Below are positions 28,801-43,800 of a DNA stretch of 64,000 nucleotides, one piece after another. Origin of the DNA: Owenia fusiformis (Eukaryota; Annelida; Polychaeta; Sabellida; Oweniidae); contig CAIIXF020000009.1 of the NCBI GenBank assembly GCA_903813345.2, positions 18,499,759 to 18,563,758 of the forward strand, given 5' to 3'. The notes beneath the pieces were generated by a model. That model made no database searches, was not told the DNA's origin, and worked only from the letters and a program-made list of their open reading frames with translations. The stretch's first letter is position 1. The number at the start of each line of letters is the position of its first letter. Made by a program: the position numbers and the translations under genes.

Positions 28801-31800
28801 TCTGAAAAGCTACCAAAATGTACCAAAAGATGGATTTTATAAGGATTTGTATTTCAAGAAAACTAAGTTGAGTTATAGGGCCTTAAGTCAAACAACTGTT
28901 TTATCAGCAATTATTTCATGCTAGAGAGTCACTCTAATGAAATAGGAGAATCTTATGAAATGCCTAGTTTCTTCTAGGCTAGATTATTAAAGTCAATACT
29001 GTAACATTAAATATGCCCCTAGTGACGGCTTATTCATACTAGACATGTCTATGAACATGAGATATGAGAAAATATGATGAAATATGCACTTTCTATATCG
29101 TGATCTTTGAAGTCTCATATTAGGGGAAGAAGGTTTCAAGAAAATTCAGATGATCCTTTTATGGGTTTCAGACAGATAAAAGTGTATGAACCGTGCTTTA
29201 ATTAATATTGGAGTAAGGATAATTCCACTTCTATTAAATATCTGAATAAATTATATGGTTTTGTAAGATTTTTATTCCTTGCCTTGCTCCCTTATTAGCT
29301 CATTTTGCTTTAAAAAATGATAACTTAGACATCTGACTCATAGTAAGGCAACTATAACTACTTACTGGATGAAATAAAAAAACTCATAAAGATAGAAAAA
29401 GATAAAATTATGCTAGATATTGTTGCCATAGTAATGCTATTTTATGCTACATAGATACATTCAGAAATAACCTTTTTGCTGAGACCTTTTTGAGCATTTG
29501 GAAAAAGTCAACATTCTTCAAATTTAGTTCCATGGGAGACCAAAGCATAATTAATCATATTTTCCAATATCTGCAAATGGTTGGACAAGACCTGAGATCC
29601 TTGAATTACCTGTTTCCTATTGGAGTTGCATTACATTCTCTATTTACCCTGCGCGCAGAGTCTAGTAATAAACTACGAAGACGAAGCTCTCTTTTAAGAA
29701 GCGAATGCAAAGGGTATTCTGTATAAGAGACATTATGTGTGTTATGACATGTTATGAGAGGTTATAGAAAACATGAATATATCTTAAGAATTCTTATTCC
29801 ATAACCTAATCAGTGAAAAAGGTATATGATATCATCAGAGGTCTACAAGTCTTCTCAAGGGCTATTCACTAGACATATATTTTACAATCATAGGCGCCAA
29901 TGTTCGACACATATCATCAATATATTGTCATTAAAAATTTATATAATTAGTTCTCCTTTGTAGATTGCTTTATAATACCTTGCATATAGAAATCAACTTC
30001 CTTAAATCCCTCATGCCAAAAATATCATTCTAGTCATCTTAAACCAATTATTTTTGCCTAAATCAATTTTAAAGCTCTTGATTTTCTTGTATTATGGATA
30101 ATTATCTAGATATGATATTATTCTTTTGCAAATTTCTGTCTGTTCTACATTATTATACATTTAGGATGAACTCCCATGATACTCCTAATGAGGAGAGCAT
30201 ATCATGTGCTAAATGAGTATAATGGTGGATCTACATGTTATATAGCATGATTACCATATTGCAACAGCAAACAAGAACAGCAAGAACAAACAAGAAAGCA
30301 AACAAACAAACAAATAAACAAACATGTAGCATCTGTGTGTGCTATCTGGTCATAATGTATCATTGTAAATAAACAAGTATGAGATAACTAGTTCTAGTAA
30401 TTTCTGAAAATAAACTCTATAACCATATTGCTACATTTTGTTTATTAACCTACTATATACATAAAGTACTTGGAAGTATCTTGTTTTCAGGGAATATATA
30501 CTATGGAAAGTGTCTTTCCCCATGTTCTTCAGTATTAGGCATGTGATATGGAGGCTTGGGAGCTACTGTCTGACTGTCTCTATCTGAAAATGTTAACTGG
30601 ATTTCTTGAAAACCTTTAACTTTTAGGAGTTTTTTAAGAATTTGTACAATTAATTATCAGCACTTTTTTCCAAATCTCAAGATAACAAACTAAGAAATAT
30701 GTATGTATAAAATAATAAATTTGCAAACAAACAGCATAGTTTTAACAAAAAATTATTTGTATTTGCAGAGTGACGGCAATGCAAGCTTCTTACGGGCTGC
30801 GAGGGCAGGAAACTTGGAGAAAGTTCTAGAATACCTGAAGGGCAGCACAGATATTAATACAAGCAATGCTGTAAGTCAACATTAACTATATATTGAACCA
30901 AAGAAAAAATTACACTCTGGAGTAAGTCTTTAGCCGTGGCCATAAATGCTTGATACCTTTGACAGTATCTCAGAAAGTTATGAAGGTATCAACTTCAGTT
31001 TGAGTTCTAGTGAACCCCAATGAACAGCGAATCTTTTTTTGGCAAACTCTTTTTCTCACATTGACTTCAATGGAAGTATCTAGTTTATATATTTAACTAT
31101 ATTTAATACTTCCTTGCTAGAATTTTGACAACAATAAATATTAGCTTCAACTCTACTATAAACCAGCATCAGAGTTGGTTTAACATGTACCAGTATATAT
31201 TGTATAATGCATAATGCATTATCTGCTCTTTTATATCACTGTGTAATGGATTGTTTATGCAATTGTTTTTTGTTACTTGATGATGGTACATAGCAATGAT
31301 GAAACAAATAACAAGGTCACTTTATATACAGAGATGCCTGTTAGTGGAACACCTCTAGTAGTAGACACCTCTGTTGCAAGAATACTTTTAGAGTTCCAAG
31401 ACCAACTGACTTAATGTCAAATTAGCCTCTATAAGTGGAACACCTCTCAAGTGGAACACTTTTTAGAGTTCCTAGACCAACTGACTTAATGTTAAATAAA
31501 CCTCTATAAGTGGAACACCTCCCAAGTGGAACTCTTTTTAGAGGTACCACATGTGTTCCACATAGACAGGTTTTACTGTATACCTCCCAGGCTGTCTTCC
31601 AAATACCTTCAGAGATACAAAAACATTAGTATATATACATACTTAGATGAAGTACTAAAATTGTAGCAATATAGATATATTTGTGAACCCTTTACCAGGT
31701 TTAGTCCAAAATTGGCCCCTTATCTTAAGATAATCTGAGCGTTATATGGAAGAGAGAATTTACTGTTTTTCTCCCATTTGTTTATTGATAAGGCATCCCT

Positions 31801-34800
31801 GTATCTGCTGAGCAAGTATGTTACTGAAAGTACGATTGGTTCTGTGTTCATACCCATATGCATTTTACTGATGTCATCATATTTCTTACCTAGGTGTTTG
31901 TGAAAGATAAAGGTGTCATGAGTTTCAGAATGCATTGTGAAAAGGAGAATGTTTGCCTGTCTTTGTGACAGTATCTGTATTATTTGTAATTAAGGAAATC
32001 TATAACAAATAACAGAAATCAAAAAAGATTGGCAATATCTCAAAATATTTTGTGATGAGCTATATACCCCCTTTGGTGTCTTTATCATTTCTATGTAAAT
32101 ATGTTTATTTGATTTAAAAAATTTTTTTAACAAATTTAATGTAGATTCATACTTTCAAAATAGATTTCAAGGAGTGATAAATCTAGATCAGGGGTAATTA
32201 TATGATTTGATGAAGCTACCTTCCTTATGACAGAGGTTGGGTCAAAATAATATCAATGTCCATCAGAGTATAGTTTAATTGAAATTGCTTTTATTGGGAA
32301 AATTCCTGTTTCTGTCTAAATTCAAGATGGAATGTGGAATATCTCCGACATATGTTTATTCCTTCTGTAGTATACTGCTTATATACATCAATCTCTACTC
32401 AAGTGGCTGTATCCTAAAGGTGATTTAGATTGCGATAAGTACTGGTCAACATGCTATAGTCTATGAGAACTTCATGTTTTGGCCAAGCATTATCTCTATT
32501 CTATATCTTTAACAAAGAAAATAGATTGCTTACTCATGGACTAGGAATATCATCATAGAGCTCTCTGTTTAACATTGTCTGGAGCTGCCTGTTGAAACAT
32601 TTGAATCCCAAAGGCTAATTACTTAACTTCTCATTAGGTTAATTATGTTTGGTGAAGCACAGTATATATATAAGACAGTTGCTCAGGTCTAATTAGATCT
32701 ATGGTCTCAATTAGAGGGCATAACTAGTGTCAGGTTTTTGTCAAGATTACTTGTATTGGAATCACATTCTAAGGTATTCTGGCTTTCTAAGATTATATTA
32801 AATATATTGACGTGGCTACCTTATAATTGCAAACCATGGCCTTAGTTTGTAACAAACCATATATAATAGGCAATCTATACAGTGTGGTAACATGGTCTTT
32901 TTCGCCTCCAGTGTTTATTGAAACTGGTACCGTATCACTGGCGGATCCAGAAGTTAACCAGGGGGGCCACATTTCAAGTCAGTTAACAAAAATTTTAGGC
33001 TCCTAATTTGGCCCAAATTTTGAAAATTTAAGGCCTATGTTTGATAATTTGGCCTAAAAAAGACCAAAAAGGCCAAGTTATGCCTAGAAAGGCTCATTTT
33101 TTGAAGCCCAACAAAATTTGAGGGCCTTACAAATATTTTCTTGGCCCATTCTTGCCCCCCCTCCTTCTTAAATATGTCCACTTTGTCAAAATCGAGTTCA
33201 AGGTTGGTTCCACTTTTGGTACATGGAAATGTCATACTATGCTGATTTTATTTTAGAATGGCTTGAATGCACTGCACCTGGCTTCCAAGGAGGGACATGT
33301 TAACATAGTTACAGAGCTGCTAAAGCGTGGGGCAAATGTGGATGCAGCTACAAAGGTATTATATACAGTATATAGTAAGGGGGAATGTTATGTATATCTT
33401 TTGGGGAACTGATTCATCCTATACATGTACATGTACTTCATCCTCTACATGTACTTTGAAATGGATTGAATTCTTAATACTAAAATTGGAATTTTTTTTA
33501 TAATTTACATTTTATATAATAAAAGCTAGAATTCTAAAATAATGGGATGACACGGGTATAATAATTATACATAATTATAAAATCCTGCGTCTAATTTCTA
33601 GAAAATCTTATTTATCAATTACTTTTTAATTTTCTATCATTCTTATATTATCTCCACTTGTTATGAAGTATAAAATGTTTATGCTTTCAGAAAGGGAATA
33701 CAGCCCTTCACATTGCCTCCTTGGCTGGACAGGAAGAAATAGTTAAGATATTGGTACAGAACTCTGCCAAGGTTAATCTACAATCTCAGGTATTTCTCTA
33801 TTATGCATATTTGTGATTTAAATTGCTTCTGTAATGTAAGAGGATTCTTAATATTATTTTCTTAACATGTGTTATGCAATTAGAATAAGTTTTATCTTAG
33901 CAGAATCTTAGCATTTCACTTGACATGCTAATTTGATTGGCAACTTACTGCAAATCTTCGTCTTCCAAAGGTTGCACTCATTTGAGAAAGGTCCTGTCTT
34001 TAACCTGTTAAAAGTTACTTGTGACAAAAAGCTCTAGAATTGTTTAATATCATTAAAAAGGTATGATATTTAATATTAGGTGCAAGATAAGAAGCAGGAG
34101 ATATTTCCTGTTTTCAATTACTTGAGTTGAGGCTGAGGTCAGACTCTAATCAAGCTGCTGAACATACCCACAATCAGAAGCCAATCGATAAATTATTATT
34201 AATTTTGTCTGCACCATAAAGAAAGCGTTAGTGTCCTGAAGATGGTTGATTTCAAGTAATAGACACTGGGAACAAAAGCCAGATCCTTTGATTGATTCAG
34301 TAGCTTTCAAGTATGTCTTGTAATACTTTGAGATTGGACCCTTAATTGAAGCACTATATTGGCTGAAAAAGTGCCTAATGACCACATGACTCAACAGCAA
34401 TAGGTTCAAATGTAGCCAAATCTTGGAAACTCTGTTGAAATGTGTGAAAGAAGTAGAAGCTACCATCTGTTAAGTGCTTTAGTGGGCATCTACCTTTTTA
34501 CCTTTGGCCCTATATCACTTGTAAAGTACTCAGAATGGTGAAAATCTACATGAATTTGGAAGAATCCTTGGCTAATGGGGTGTTTTGCTTGAACCCCCCC
34601 CCCCACCTCTCTCTGGCAATGGGCCTGATATGTTAGTAATATTTTCTATTGTATGTCACATTTCAGAATGGATTCACCCCACTTTATATGGCAGCCCAGG
34701 AGAACCATGCAGCTGTGGTGAAGTTCCTGTTGGCAAATAATGCGCAGCAAGGCCTGGCAACTGAGGTAAGTTTTCTTTGTATAATAACCCACAAAAGTGT

Positions 34801-37800
34801 AATGTCAATGTTCAATTTAGTTTTGCAAATAAGTTTGAGGAGTCTGAGCCTTTAATAACTCATTTTACAGAAACCAAAATTGATACATGCCGACCCAATT
34901 CCTACCATTGAATAATAATCATTTTCATGAATTTCATTTTTTTAATTACTGTAATGCCTGTCTACTCTTTTTCGCACTCATTTTACTCTTTGCTCTTACT
35001 GGTCAGTTACCGAGGTGGTATATTGCTTTTTGTGTATGCGTATCGCAATACCAATCTCAACTCCTTTTTCTTGAAAACTGTTCACTGTGCATTACTGATT
35101 ACAATGTCAATAAATGAAGGAGACAAATCTGTTTGAATTTTATACCTTATAATCTTTTACTGTCAGTACCATCTGTATTTTTATAATCCATAGGCATCAA
35201 TAATGTTTGTACCAACAATCTCTGTTTCTTTTGATGTTGATTAGGTATAACACTAAGGATTTGTGGAGTTTCCTAGACAGAAATTGATTTTGTACTTTAA
35301 ACCAGTCACTGTGACATTACACTTTCAATGCTTTTCTTGTCGAGACATGCATAATTAGCTTCAAAATATTAATCAATAATGCATGTTATAATGCATGTTC
35401 CACGTTCATATATTGTTTTGTAATAACACAAATTTGTAAGTGTTTTGTTTCTGCATTAAATGTCATATTCTTTTATGATTGTATGTGCTATAATTCTATT
35501 GAAATGTTTCTGTATTAGAGAATGCCTAATCCAGAGCAGGTAGTGTTCATCACACTATTATTTCACTACAAGTGTTCATCACACTATTCGTTCACTACAA
35601 GTGTTCATCACACTATTCGTTCACTACAAGTGTTCATCACACTATTCGTTCACTACAATTATTCATTACACAAATAATTCAATACAAGTGTTGACAAAGC
35701 ATTCATTGCACATATTCATCACATAATATATTCACGACAAGCGTTCAACACCACGTTTTACTGCAAGTGTTCAACACACAATCTGTTCATTACAAGTGTT
35801 CATCACATAATGTTTTACTGCAAGTGTTCAACACCATGTTTTACTGCAAGTGTTCAACACCATGTTTTACTGCAAGTGTTCAACACACAATCTGTTCACT
35901 GAACATATTGATTACATGTGTTACTTCAAGTCTTTATCACTAATGATCTCTGGAACTCCTTATATAAGAAAAGAGCTTTAAGATGCTTTTTATTTGAAGC
36001 TTCTAGCTCAATTTTGAAGGAAGTTGCATCAATCTTTGTAAAATTTAAAACAAATCTCTTGTTTATGCAAAAATCGCACCCCCCCCCCTGACTGAAAACC
36101 GAATTTTTTTTGGCGATCCAACTCCCCCCACCCTGACTGAAAGCTGGCTACGCCCCTGATACATGTATACATGTGTATGAGTTAATCATATGCACAATTG
36201 GTTGACACGTTAATCTGTTTGAATTTTATTTGGTCTTAAGCAAATTCCAATTTTCTCAAAATCACACTACTGTTGTCTATCCTAAAAACCTGAGAAAAGA
36301 GCAGCCTTGTTTGACTAATCCCGGTAATTTTGTAGACACATATAAATTTTTTACCTGGCCAGGTCTTTGAATTTAGGTTTACAGTAGTAGCTGTCAGCTG
36401 TGCTATTGGAGAATGATTCAAGGAACAGTATGTCTTTGGTAAACTAAAATATGGGTTTATATATTACAGGATGGATTTACTCCACTAGCAGTTGCCTTAC
36501 AGCAAGGACATGATAAGGTTGTTGCAGTGCTGCTGGAGAATGACTCAAGGGGCAAAGTCAAACTCCCAGCTCTTCATATCGCAGCCAAGAAGGATGACAC
36601 AAAGGCCGCTGCCTTGTTATTGCAGAACGAACATAATGTTGATGTCCAATCAAAGGTCAGTAATGTTTCAGTCCTCGTGTATTTTCTGAAAATGGAATTA
36701 AATATTTGTTATTTTATTCACTGCAATGTTTCTCATCCTGTTATATACATGAACACTCCCTGGACTGAAATGAACAGTAAGCATAACAGGAACATATCAC
36801 AGAATATTTTATGTCATGTGACATGTGTTTATCCAATCACAGAATGAGAAACGTGGCATTGAGGTAATAATTGTAAATACTTATATGATACTGCAGTCTG
36901 GATAGGGTTGTCACAAATAAGTAACATTTGATGCTTACATAAATACAATACAATGAGATTTACCACAAAAAATAATTCATTGCTTCATTTGAAAAATGTG
37001 TCTTTGAATCAAAATTACTGCATAGATTATTTCACAAACATTTCATATTTATTAAATTCTATGTTGACGCTGTAATATTTTTTAATTCAAATTGGAAGTG
37101 ATCCGCTATACCCTTCTTAATTTATACTGACAGTGACATCTATTATTACTGATTTCTGAATATCCTCAGAAAGGCAAACTGCATAAAACATTTAATTCAT
37201 TCACCAGCTTTTACTCATTCAAATCTCCCTTTACCTGTTACTTTAAAGCACATGTTTGTATAACCTTCACAAAGTGCTATGTATGCTGACCTCAATTGTT
37301 GAACTCAAAATTTTTGACTTCACTACCTCTATGATATTGACCTTAATAATATTGACTGTAATATTGTTGGAACTTTTTTAAGTTCAATAACTGACCTTAA
37401 TAATGATACTGAAAATGTTGGGTGTTTAATGCGTTACAGAACGGAGGATTAGTCAATGATACAACAAAGGTTTGTAATTTTACCCTTGAATAAAATGTCA
37501 ATTTGTTTATGCTTTAAAAGCTAAATAAGGTGAAATTGATGAGGAAAATGACATGTTATCAATGTGTAGAAATAGTCAGAAAAATTTGGTAGTTTGTTCA
37601 CATAGAGAACTTTTAGCTGGAATAAGCACTATCAGATTGACATTTTAATCAAGGATTATGCCCCATTTCTCTCCTGGAAACAATCCTTTGTAAATGGGTA
37701 AGGATCTGGGTCAAACCTTGGCAGTTTTTTCTACACATACTCACATATTATTATTGAACAGTTAGATATATAGTCTTGCATTGAGTTTCTGTACCCTCAA

Positions 37801-40800
37801 ATCTCACTTAGTTTCAGCAAATAGTGTAGAGGTTGGGTGGTCAATGACTTTGTTCTGAACTTGTTTAACCAACCACCTCTTTTTCAAGTTTTTCATTGAT
37901 TTTCATGTTGTTCAGAACACCACCCTGTTATTTTGTTACCTAGACAGCACTATATACTACTTTGCAGTATATAGTTTTAATGTATATCTACATTGTTGAT
38001 ATACAGAAAACTATTTATGTGTGACATATTTGAAATTACTGTTTGAGATTTGAGGAGATCCGGATACTTGTGTTTTATAAGCTAATTATAAAAACTTAGG
38101 CATTGATTTGATAAACCATAGGATTGTTTCCAAAATTAGTATCACATGCATTATTGGTGTGTATTCGAGGTATATATTTGAATTCAGTACATGGGTATAG
38201 TTGCTATGGCAACACTGCTTTACACATTTGTTATTCTGAACCACCTCCCTCCCCTTCCATCACGTGTATGTGGAAAAACTGAACACCAGCAAGCACTTAG
38301 ATCATCTATATTTGAACTAATAATAAAATCAAAATATTTATTAGGAATATTTTATTGGTCTATGTTTGTAATACGTTAATTTACAGTAGAAATATGATAT
38401 GGTTAATAGTGATACATAAATGAAAGTGTTTAGATATCAAGTTCCAATTGTAAGTAGTTCTCTCCAAAGAAGAATATTGCGACGACTGTATATTTTTTCT
38501 AATTAACCTTTCCAGAGAAGAAAACCATATTTATTTCTACAACTATTTGAAATTCCCTTGAGGCAATTCTCCAAGTTCATGGATAGTTTAGTCTCTATTT
38601 AAAGGATATGTACTCAACAATATACAATGGAGAGTGTTTTTAAAGAAGTCTTGATAAAATACATCATTCTAAGATATCTATTTAGAATATAGGTTGGTGA
38701 CCTCCCTCAGGAAATTGTTGTTATTTTTGGCAATTCATTGATTATCTCAGAACAATTATGTTGCATAACAATGGGGTTTTAATATAGATGATCGTCTAAG
38801 AGAAATACTTGGTTCCCTCACTTGTATCACCCATGAGCCCTACACATGTACTTCTATTGTTTCATTTCATATAAATGAGTCAGTAAAATATGAAGATACA
38901 CTCAGCGATGATATAACTCTACTTATCTTCGAGTTTTTTACTGGATCAGTTTGTATTATGTATTTATATTATAAGGTCTTATGTTTTAGATGATCACACT
39001 TCCATATTTTTATATTGTATAGATTATCTAAAATTAATTGTTGAACACATTTGTTGTTGTGGTTATTATATTTCCTTATATGTTTCATTATTCATTATAT
39101 CAAACAGTATTTTGAAGTAGTGGGGTGAATTTTTGTTTTGTATATATTTTCATATATTGTGATATATTCGTTTTACTAGTGTATCATTTTGCATGGTTCA
39201 TATGTTGTATACAGATGTTTTAGGTTATTCTTGCACATAAATTATCATTTGGATAAAACTGAATAGCAAAAAGATTTCTGGGAATTTCAGTTACTAACTT
39301 GAATTATAAACAATTGATTTTATGTTTGAAGTATTATTGTCCATGAATTTGCCAGGGTACAGTTATACAAATGATTTCAAGGTTGAACTTTGCTGTACAA
39401 ATTCAAGACAGTGTTAAATTGAGTCATTTTGGGAGCTTCATTTTTGGGGTTATTCAGTGAAAACGTATAGTTATTAATATTGATGTACCATGGTATTAGT
39501 CCCTCCATGTTATTTATTCAAAATTGGTATTCTGTCCAAATCCCCGATATGTGCATGCGCCAAACATAGTACAATCAAATTGAGTACCCGAGACATTAAA
39601 AATAAATTTCTGTTTTCAGAGTGGTTTCACTCCCCTTCACATCGCTGCACATTACGGCAACATTAACGTAGGAACTCTTTTGGCCGACAAAGGTGCTGAC
39701 GTCAACTACCAAGCAAGAGTATGTATTGATTCATTTCATACAAGTTTGATTGTTGGTTATGGCTAAATACTAAGAAAGGATATATACTGTCGGGGAATTG
39801 AAGTAGACTTCAATAAGGGCAAGTAGTGTAAGGGGACCTACTGATTCGGCAATTTATAGACAAATGGGAAGGTTGCATTAAGACTTTATAATTGTCATAG
39901 CATTGCTTAGTGTGCAGTAAATAGAACTTTAACTTCTCAATTTAATTCATAAATTTATTTGCTGTTTAGAACAACATCGTACCACTGCACGTTGCATCTA
40001 AGTGGGGACGAACAAACATCTGCACTCTACTCTTGGATAGAGGGGCACAGATAGAGACAAGAACAAAGGTGAATACATCGATACAATATATTGACATTAA
40101 GAACATGTATTTAAGATATTAGATTCTTGTATATTGAGAACAAAAGCGAATGCATCAATACAATACATACAACATTGAAAATATAAGATTTGAGATCCTT
40201 CTATGGCAAGACTTTGGTTTGGGTTTCAGTTGTAAGAATAAAATTGCTGTACCATTTCAAAATTGTCATAAAAATATATCCTAAAATGATATATTAAATA
40301 ATGTTTTCATGGAAGAAAGCTATTCATGAAATTGTTTTAACTTTCAAGCCTTAATTATTAGCTTTTATGGAAGATCCCCACATTGTTCAACTGCTCATTG
40401 TGTTTCAACTGCTCATTGTATTTCAACTGCTCATTGTGTTTCAACTGCTCATTGTGTTTCAACTGCTCATTATGTTTCAACTGCTCATTATGTTTCAACT
40501 GCTCATTGTGTTTCCAGGATGGTCTAACTCCACTACATTGTGCAGCAAGAAGTGGCCATGAGGCTGTTGTCGATCTTATGCTGGAGAGAGGGGCACAACA
40601 AGCAGCTAAAACAAAGGTACCATTTTTACAGTGTGAAGATTATTTATATCCATAGTTAATTATCTTACTCCAGTAAAACTGCTGTAAATTTTCATAAATA
40701 AATGAAAAAATTGCACACCAGAGCAAACCTGGTGTAATCAATAGCCATTGGTAAAGATTTTTGATATGTGTTTTAACTCATCAATATGCATTTGTTGCAC

Positions 40801-43800
40801 TAGGTTTAATTAGGTGTGCAATTTTTCATTTATTTTTGATAATTTTACTGGAGTATCTCTGAAACTGAGAATTTTGAATGTATTTGAACAAAACACCCTT
40901 ATTGGGTGTGCATTGTCACATATAACATATACATGACATGCTAAACAAACTGAGTGTTTTCATAAAATCCATTTGAATTGGCAGTTCTTGATACAGTAAT
41001 GTTCCTGCTTGTATACTTAACTTAACTAATTTTAGATAAAAATTATTAATCATGTATCTATTTCTTCTTATTCTTGTCATAACAATATTTTTATGTTAAT
41101 ATTCTTTGTTTTTAGAATGGACTCACGCCACTTCACATGGCTGCCCAAGGTGACCATGTTGACTGTGCAAGATTGTTGCTCTACCACAAGGCACCTGTGG
41201 ATGAGGTTACAGTGGTAAGATATTAATTCACTACCAGATCCCATGGTCCATCTCTAGTCAAATACCCCACCTCAATATCCCAACCAACCATTACTTCAAA
41301 GTTTATAACTTGGCTTAGTTATCTTTGCTTGTAAACTCCGTAGGGAGAATAACTAAAAAATTGTATATCCATGAATGCAGTGGGAATTAAAAACAAACGA
41401 GGACTTTGAATCATGCTTAATGGACATAACTGTATAAAGTAGGATGCAACAGCCAAATTTTGAAGTTTTAATGTCAAAGTGATCCATATTGTGATTATGA
41501 ATTATCTTAATGTGAGAACATGTTACTGGAATATCCTTTAAGATAGCTTAAACTTACCCACTGTGTTTGGTACTAAGAAAATGAAGTTCAACTGGAAGAG
41601 CAAAACTATTATATTACCTATTAGAAGTAATATGTAACTAATTTAAAAAGTGTTTATACAATGTGTTAACCCATGGTTATTCTTGCAGGACTATCTAACA
41701 CCTCTCCATGTAGCAGCCCATTGTGGAAATGTAAGAACTGCAAAACTCTTGTTGGACAAGAAATGCGAGCCAAACTCCAGGGCACTGGTATGTCTTTTAA
41801 AATGTTATCGACACTATTTTTGTGATTGGTATTCTAGAGCTAACCAAAGTTTTTAGTCTAAGTTAATCTTAAATTGATGTCCTGTTTGAGAATCCCTATT
41901 CTTGCCATTGAAAATAGATTCCAGCAATACTCTCCCATATGAATCCATATTGTTGAGACTCAATCAACTTGAGTTCTTCAGAGAAAATGAGGATTTCAGC
42001 AAGGGTGTCATTGACTTAACATGGGCATTTAGGTGGGCACCACATTAATCTTGTCATTGTTATTCAAGGGTGCCATTGACTTAACATGGGCATTTAGGTG
42101 GGCACCACATTAATCTTGTCATTGGTATTCAAGGGTGCCATTGACTTAACATGGGCATTTAGGTGGGCACCACATTAATCTTGTCATCCAAATTCCTTAC
42201 TTGATCAATTTGATAATTTTATAGGTCAATGAGCAGACTAGTTTCAAAATCTGATAAGGTTTAGGTATGCTCGGAGATTATAAAACAACTCTCTGTTCTT
42301 TCAGAATGGATTCACTCCCCTTCATATTGCGTGCAAGAAGAACCGCATCAAGGTAGTTGAACTCCTTCTGAAATACCTAGCCAACCTTGAGGCTACCACA
42401 GAGTCTGGCCTCACCCCCCTGCATGTAGCATCCTTCATGGGACACATGAACATTGTCTTGTATCTACTCCAACATGGTGCTAACCCTGACACGCCTACAG
42501 TTCGTGGGGAGACTGCACTACATTTGGCAGCAAGAGCTAACCAGACAGACATCATTAGGATTCTCCTGCGTAATGGGGCACAGGTTGACGCTAGAGCTAG
42601 GGTGAGTTACAGTCTTCCATCCTTCTTGGGTTTTAACATTTATAATGTTTAAAACTATTTCCCTATGTAAGACAAGGAGTTGATTGGAGGGCTTTCATTG
42701 CTTTTGTTGAAACATTGACTGAGATTTTAAAACTTTACAGTAATTTCATGTTTCATCCAAAGGGATAAATAAAAATGAATAACTCCATATGACAAGGTAC
42801 TTACTACTACTAGAACAATTGATGATATCATTGACCATTTAGATTTCACATGGCACCACTTTGGGAAGTTCAATCTCTTTAGAAAATATAGATGGCATGT
42901 TACACAATGCAGAAGGCATCTTATGCATTATACAGGGTGGTCCAAAAAAAATTGGAACATTTGTTAATTGAACGCAAAACATTTATTTTTCCTCTAAAAT
43001 GCACCAAAATTTTACTGAGCATAGGTCAGTCACGTATTTATCTGATGTAAAGTTTATAGGTGCAAACCACAAAGTTAACACCTTAAACTAGTCAATGTTT
43101 CATAGGACCCCCTTTTCTCAAATATACACTTGTCAATTTTGCTGCTACCTTTTCAAGTAATCTTTATGTCAAAGCTTTAATGAACATGATGCTTGCTATA
43201 CTTGTTTTATAAAATCATATTCAGTTGTTAAGAGGTCTTAACATCTATGGTTTACTAGAAAACTATTGTGTTAATGCCAACTTAAAGAATGCCCAAACTA
43301 ATTATTTTTTTATTTAAGAGGGAAAAGGGAACATGTCAGGTGTGAGCGATTGCATAACCCACACAGCTGCTAAAGTGACAAAATCATTGTTTCCACTTTT
43401 CAGTTAAGGCAAAACTGACCAGTTATTTACAAGGCTTTATTAAAGACCAACTCTAAGCACATATAATATATCATTTCTGTTCTGGGAGACTCCTTTATGA
43501 TATTGATATTCATATATATTGATATATTCGAGGAATATTATTCATATTAAAACAATAAAGGGGAGGAGGCTTCATTAACCAGTCAAAACTGCCCTTTCTG
43601 GAGAAGAATATTCCATCAGTAATACACAAATTCACCCAACAATAGCCATCAAAATATGCTTGATGCCAAACAATTTGGATAAAAAATGTTGAATATGTTA
43701 CTAGACGTGATCTTCCAAAGCAAAGATATAGGGGGTTTGGTCAAGCTGAAATTTTTTATCAAGATGAATTTGACAAAAACAAACAAACAGCAAACTGAAT

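Larger units (their letters stand above)
7850..30768 (+). other. Ankyrin intron 1 (22.9 kb)
   Basis: A large intron between the start exon and the repeat-1 exon. It carries the mobile elements and repeats listed separately and one candidate alternative first exon (12589-12597). Outside those I see no gene: open frames such as 8598-8921 and 19931-20230 are AT-biased, lack domains and lack supporting splice sites. Direct duplications of about 75 bases (22985-23140) and a short repeated block (about 24990-25065) are the only other structure noticed. Confidence 0.6.
30871..33256 (+). other. Intron between repeats 1 and 2
   Basis: About 2.4 kb of non-coding DNA holding a degenerate tandem/MITE block (31325-31582) and a GGCCCAAA-rich repeat with a C-rich tract (about 32936-33170). 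Otherwise nothing recognised. Confidence 0.6.
34766..36469 (+). other. Intron between repeats 4 and 5
   Basis: 1.7 kb, non-coding, with a degenerate minisatellite (35535-35905) and a C-rich MITE fragment (36077-36158). Otherwise nothing recognised. Confidence 0.6.

Noticed and set aside
40367-40517. Coding extension upstream of the repeat-9 exon
   Set aside because: It is the 18-base tandem array. The family register and the TTTCCAG acceptor place the exon start at 40518.
42322-42555. Minus-strand open frame over repeats 12-14
   Set aside because: It is a shadow of the strongly supported ankyrin exon on the + strand.
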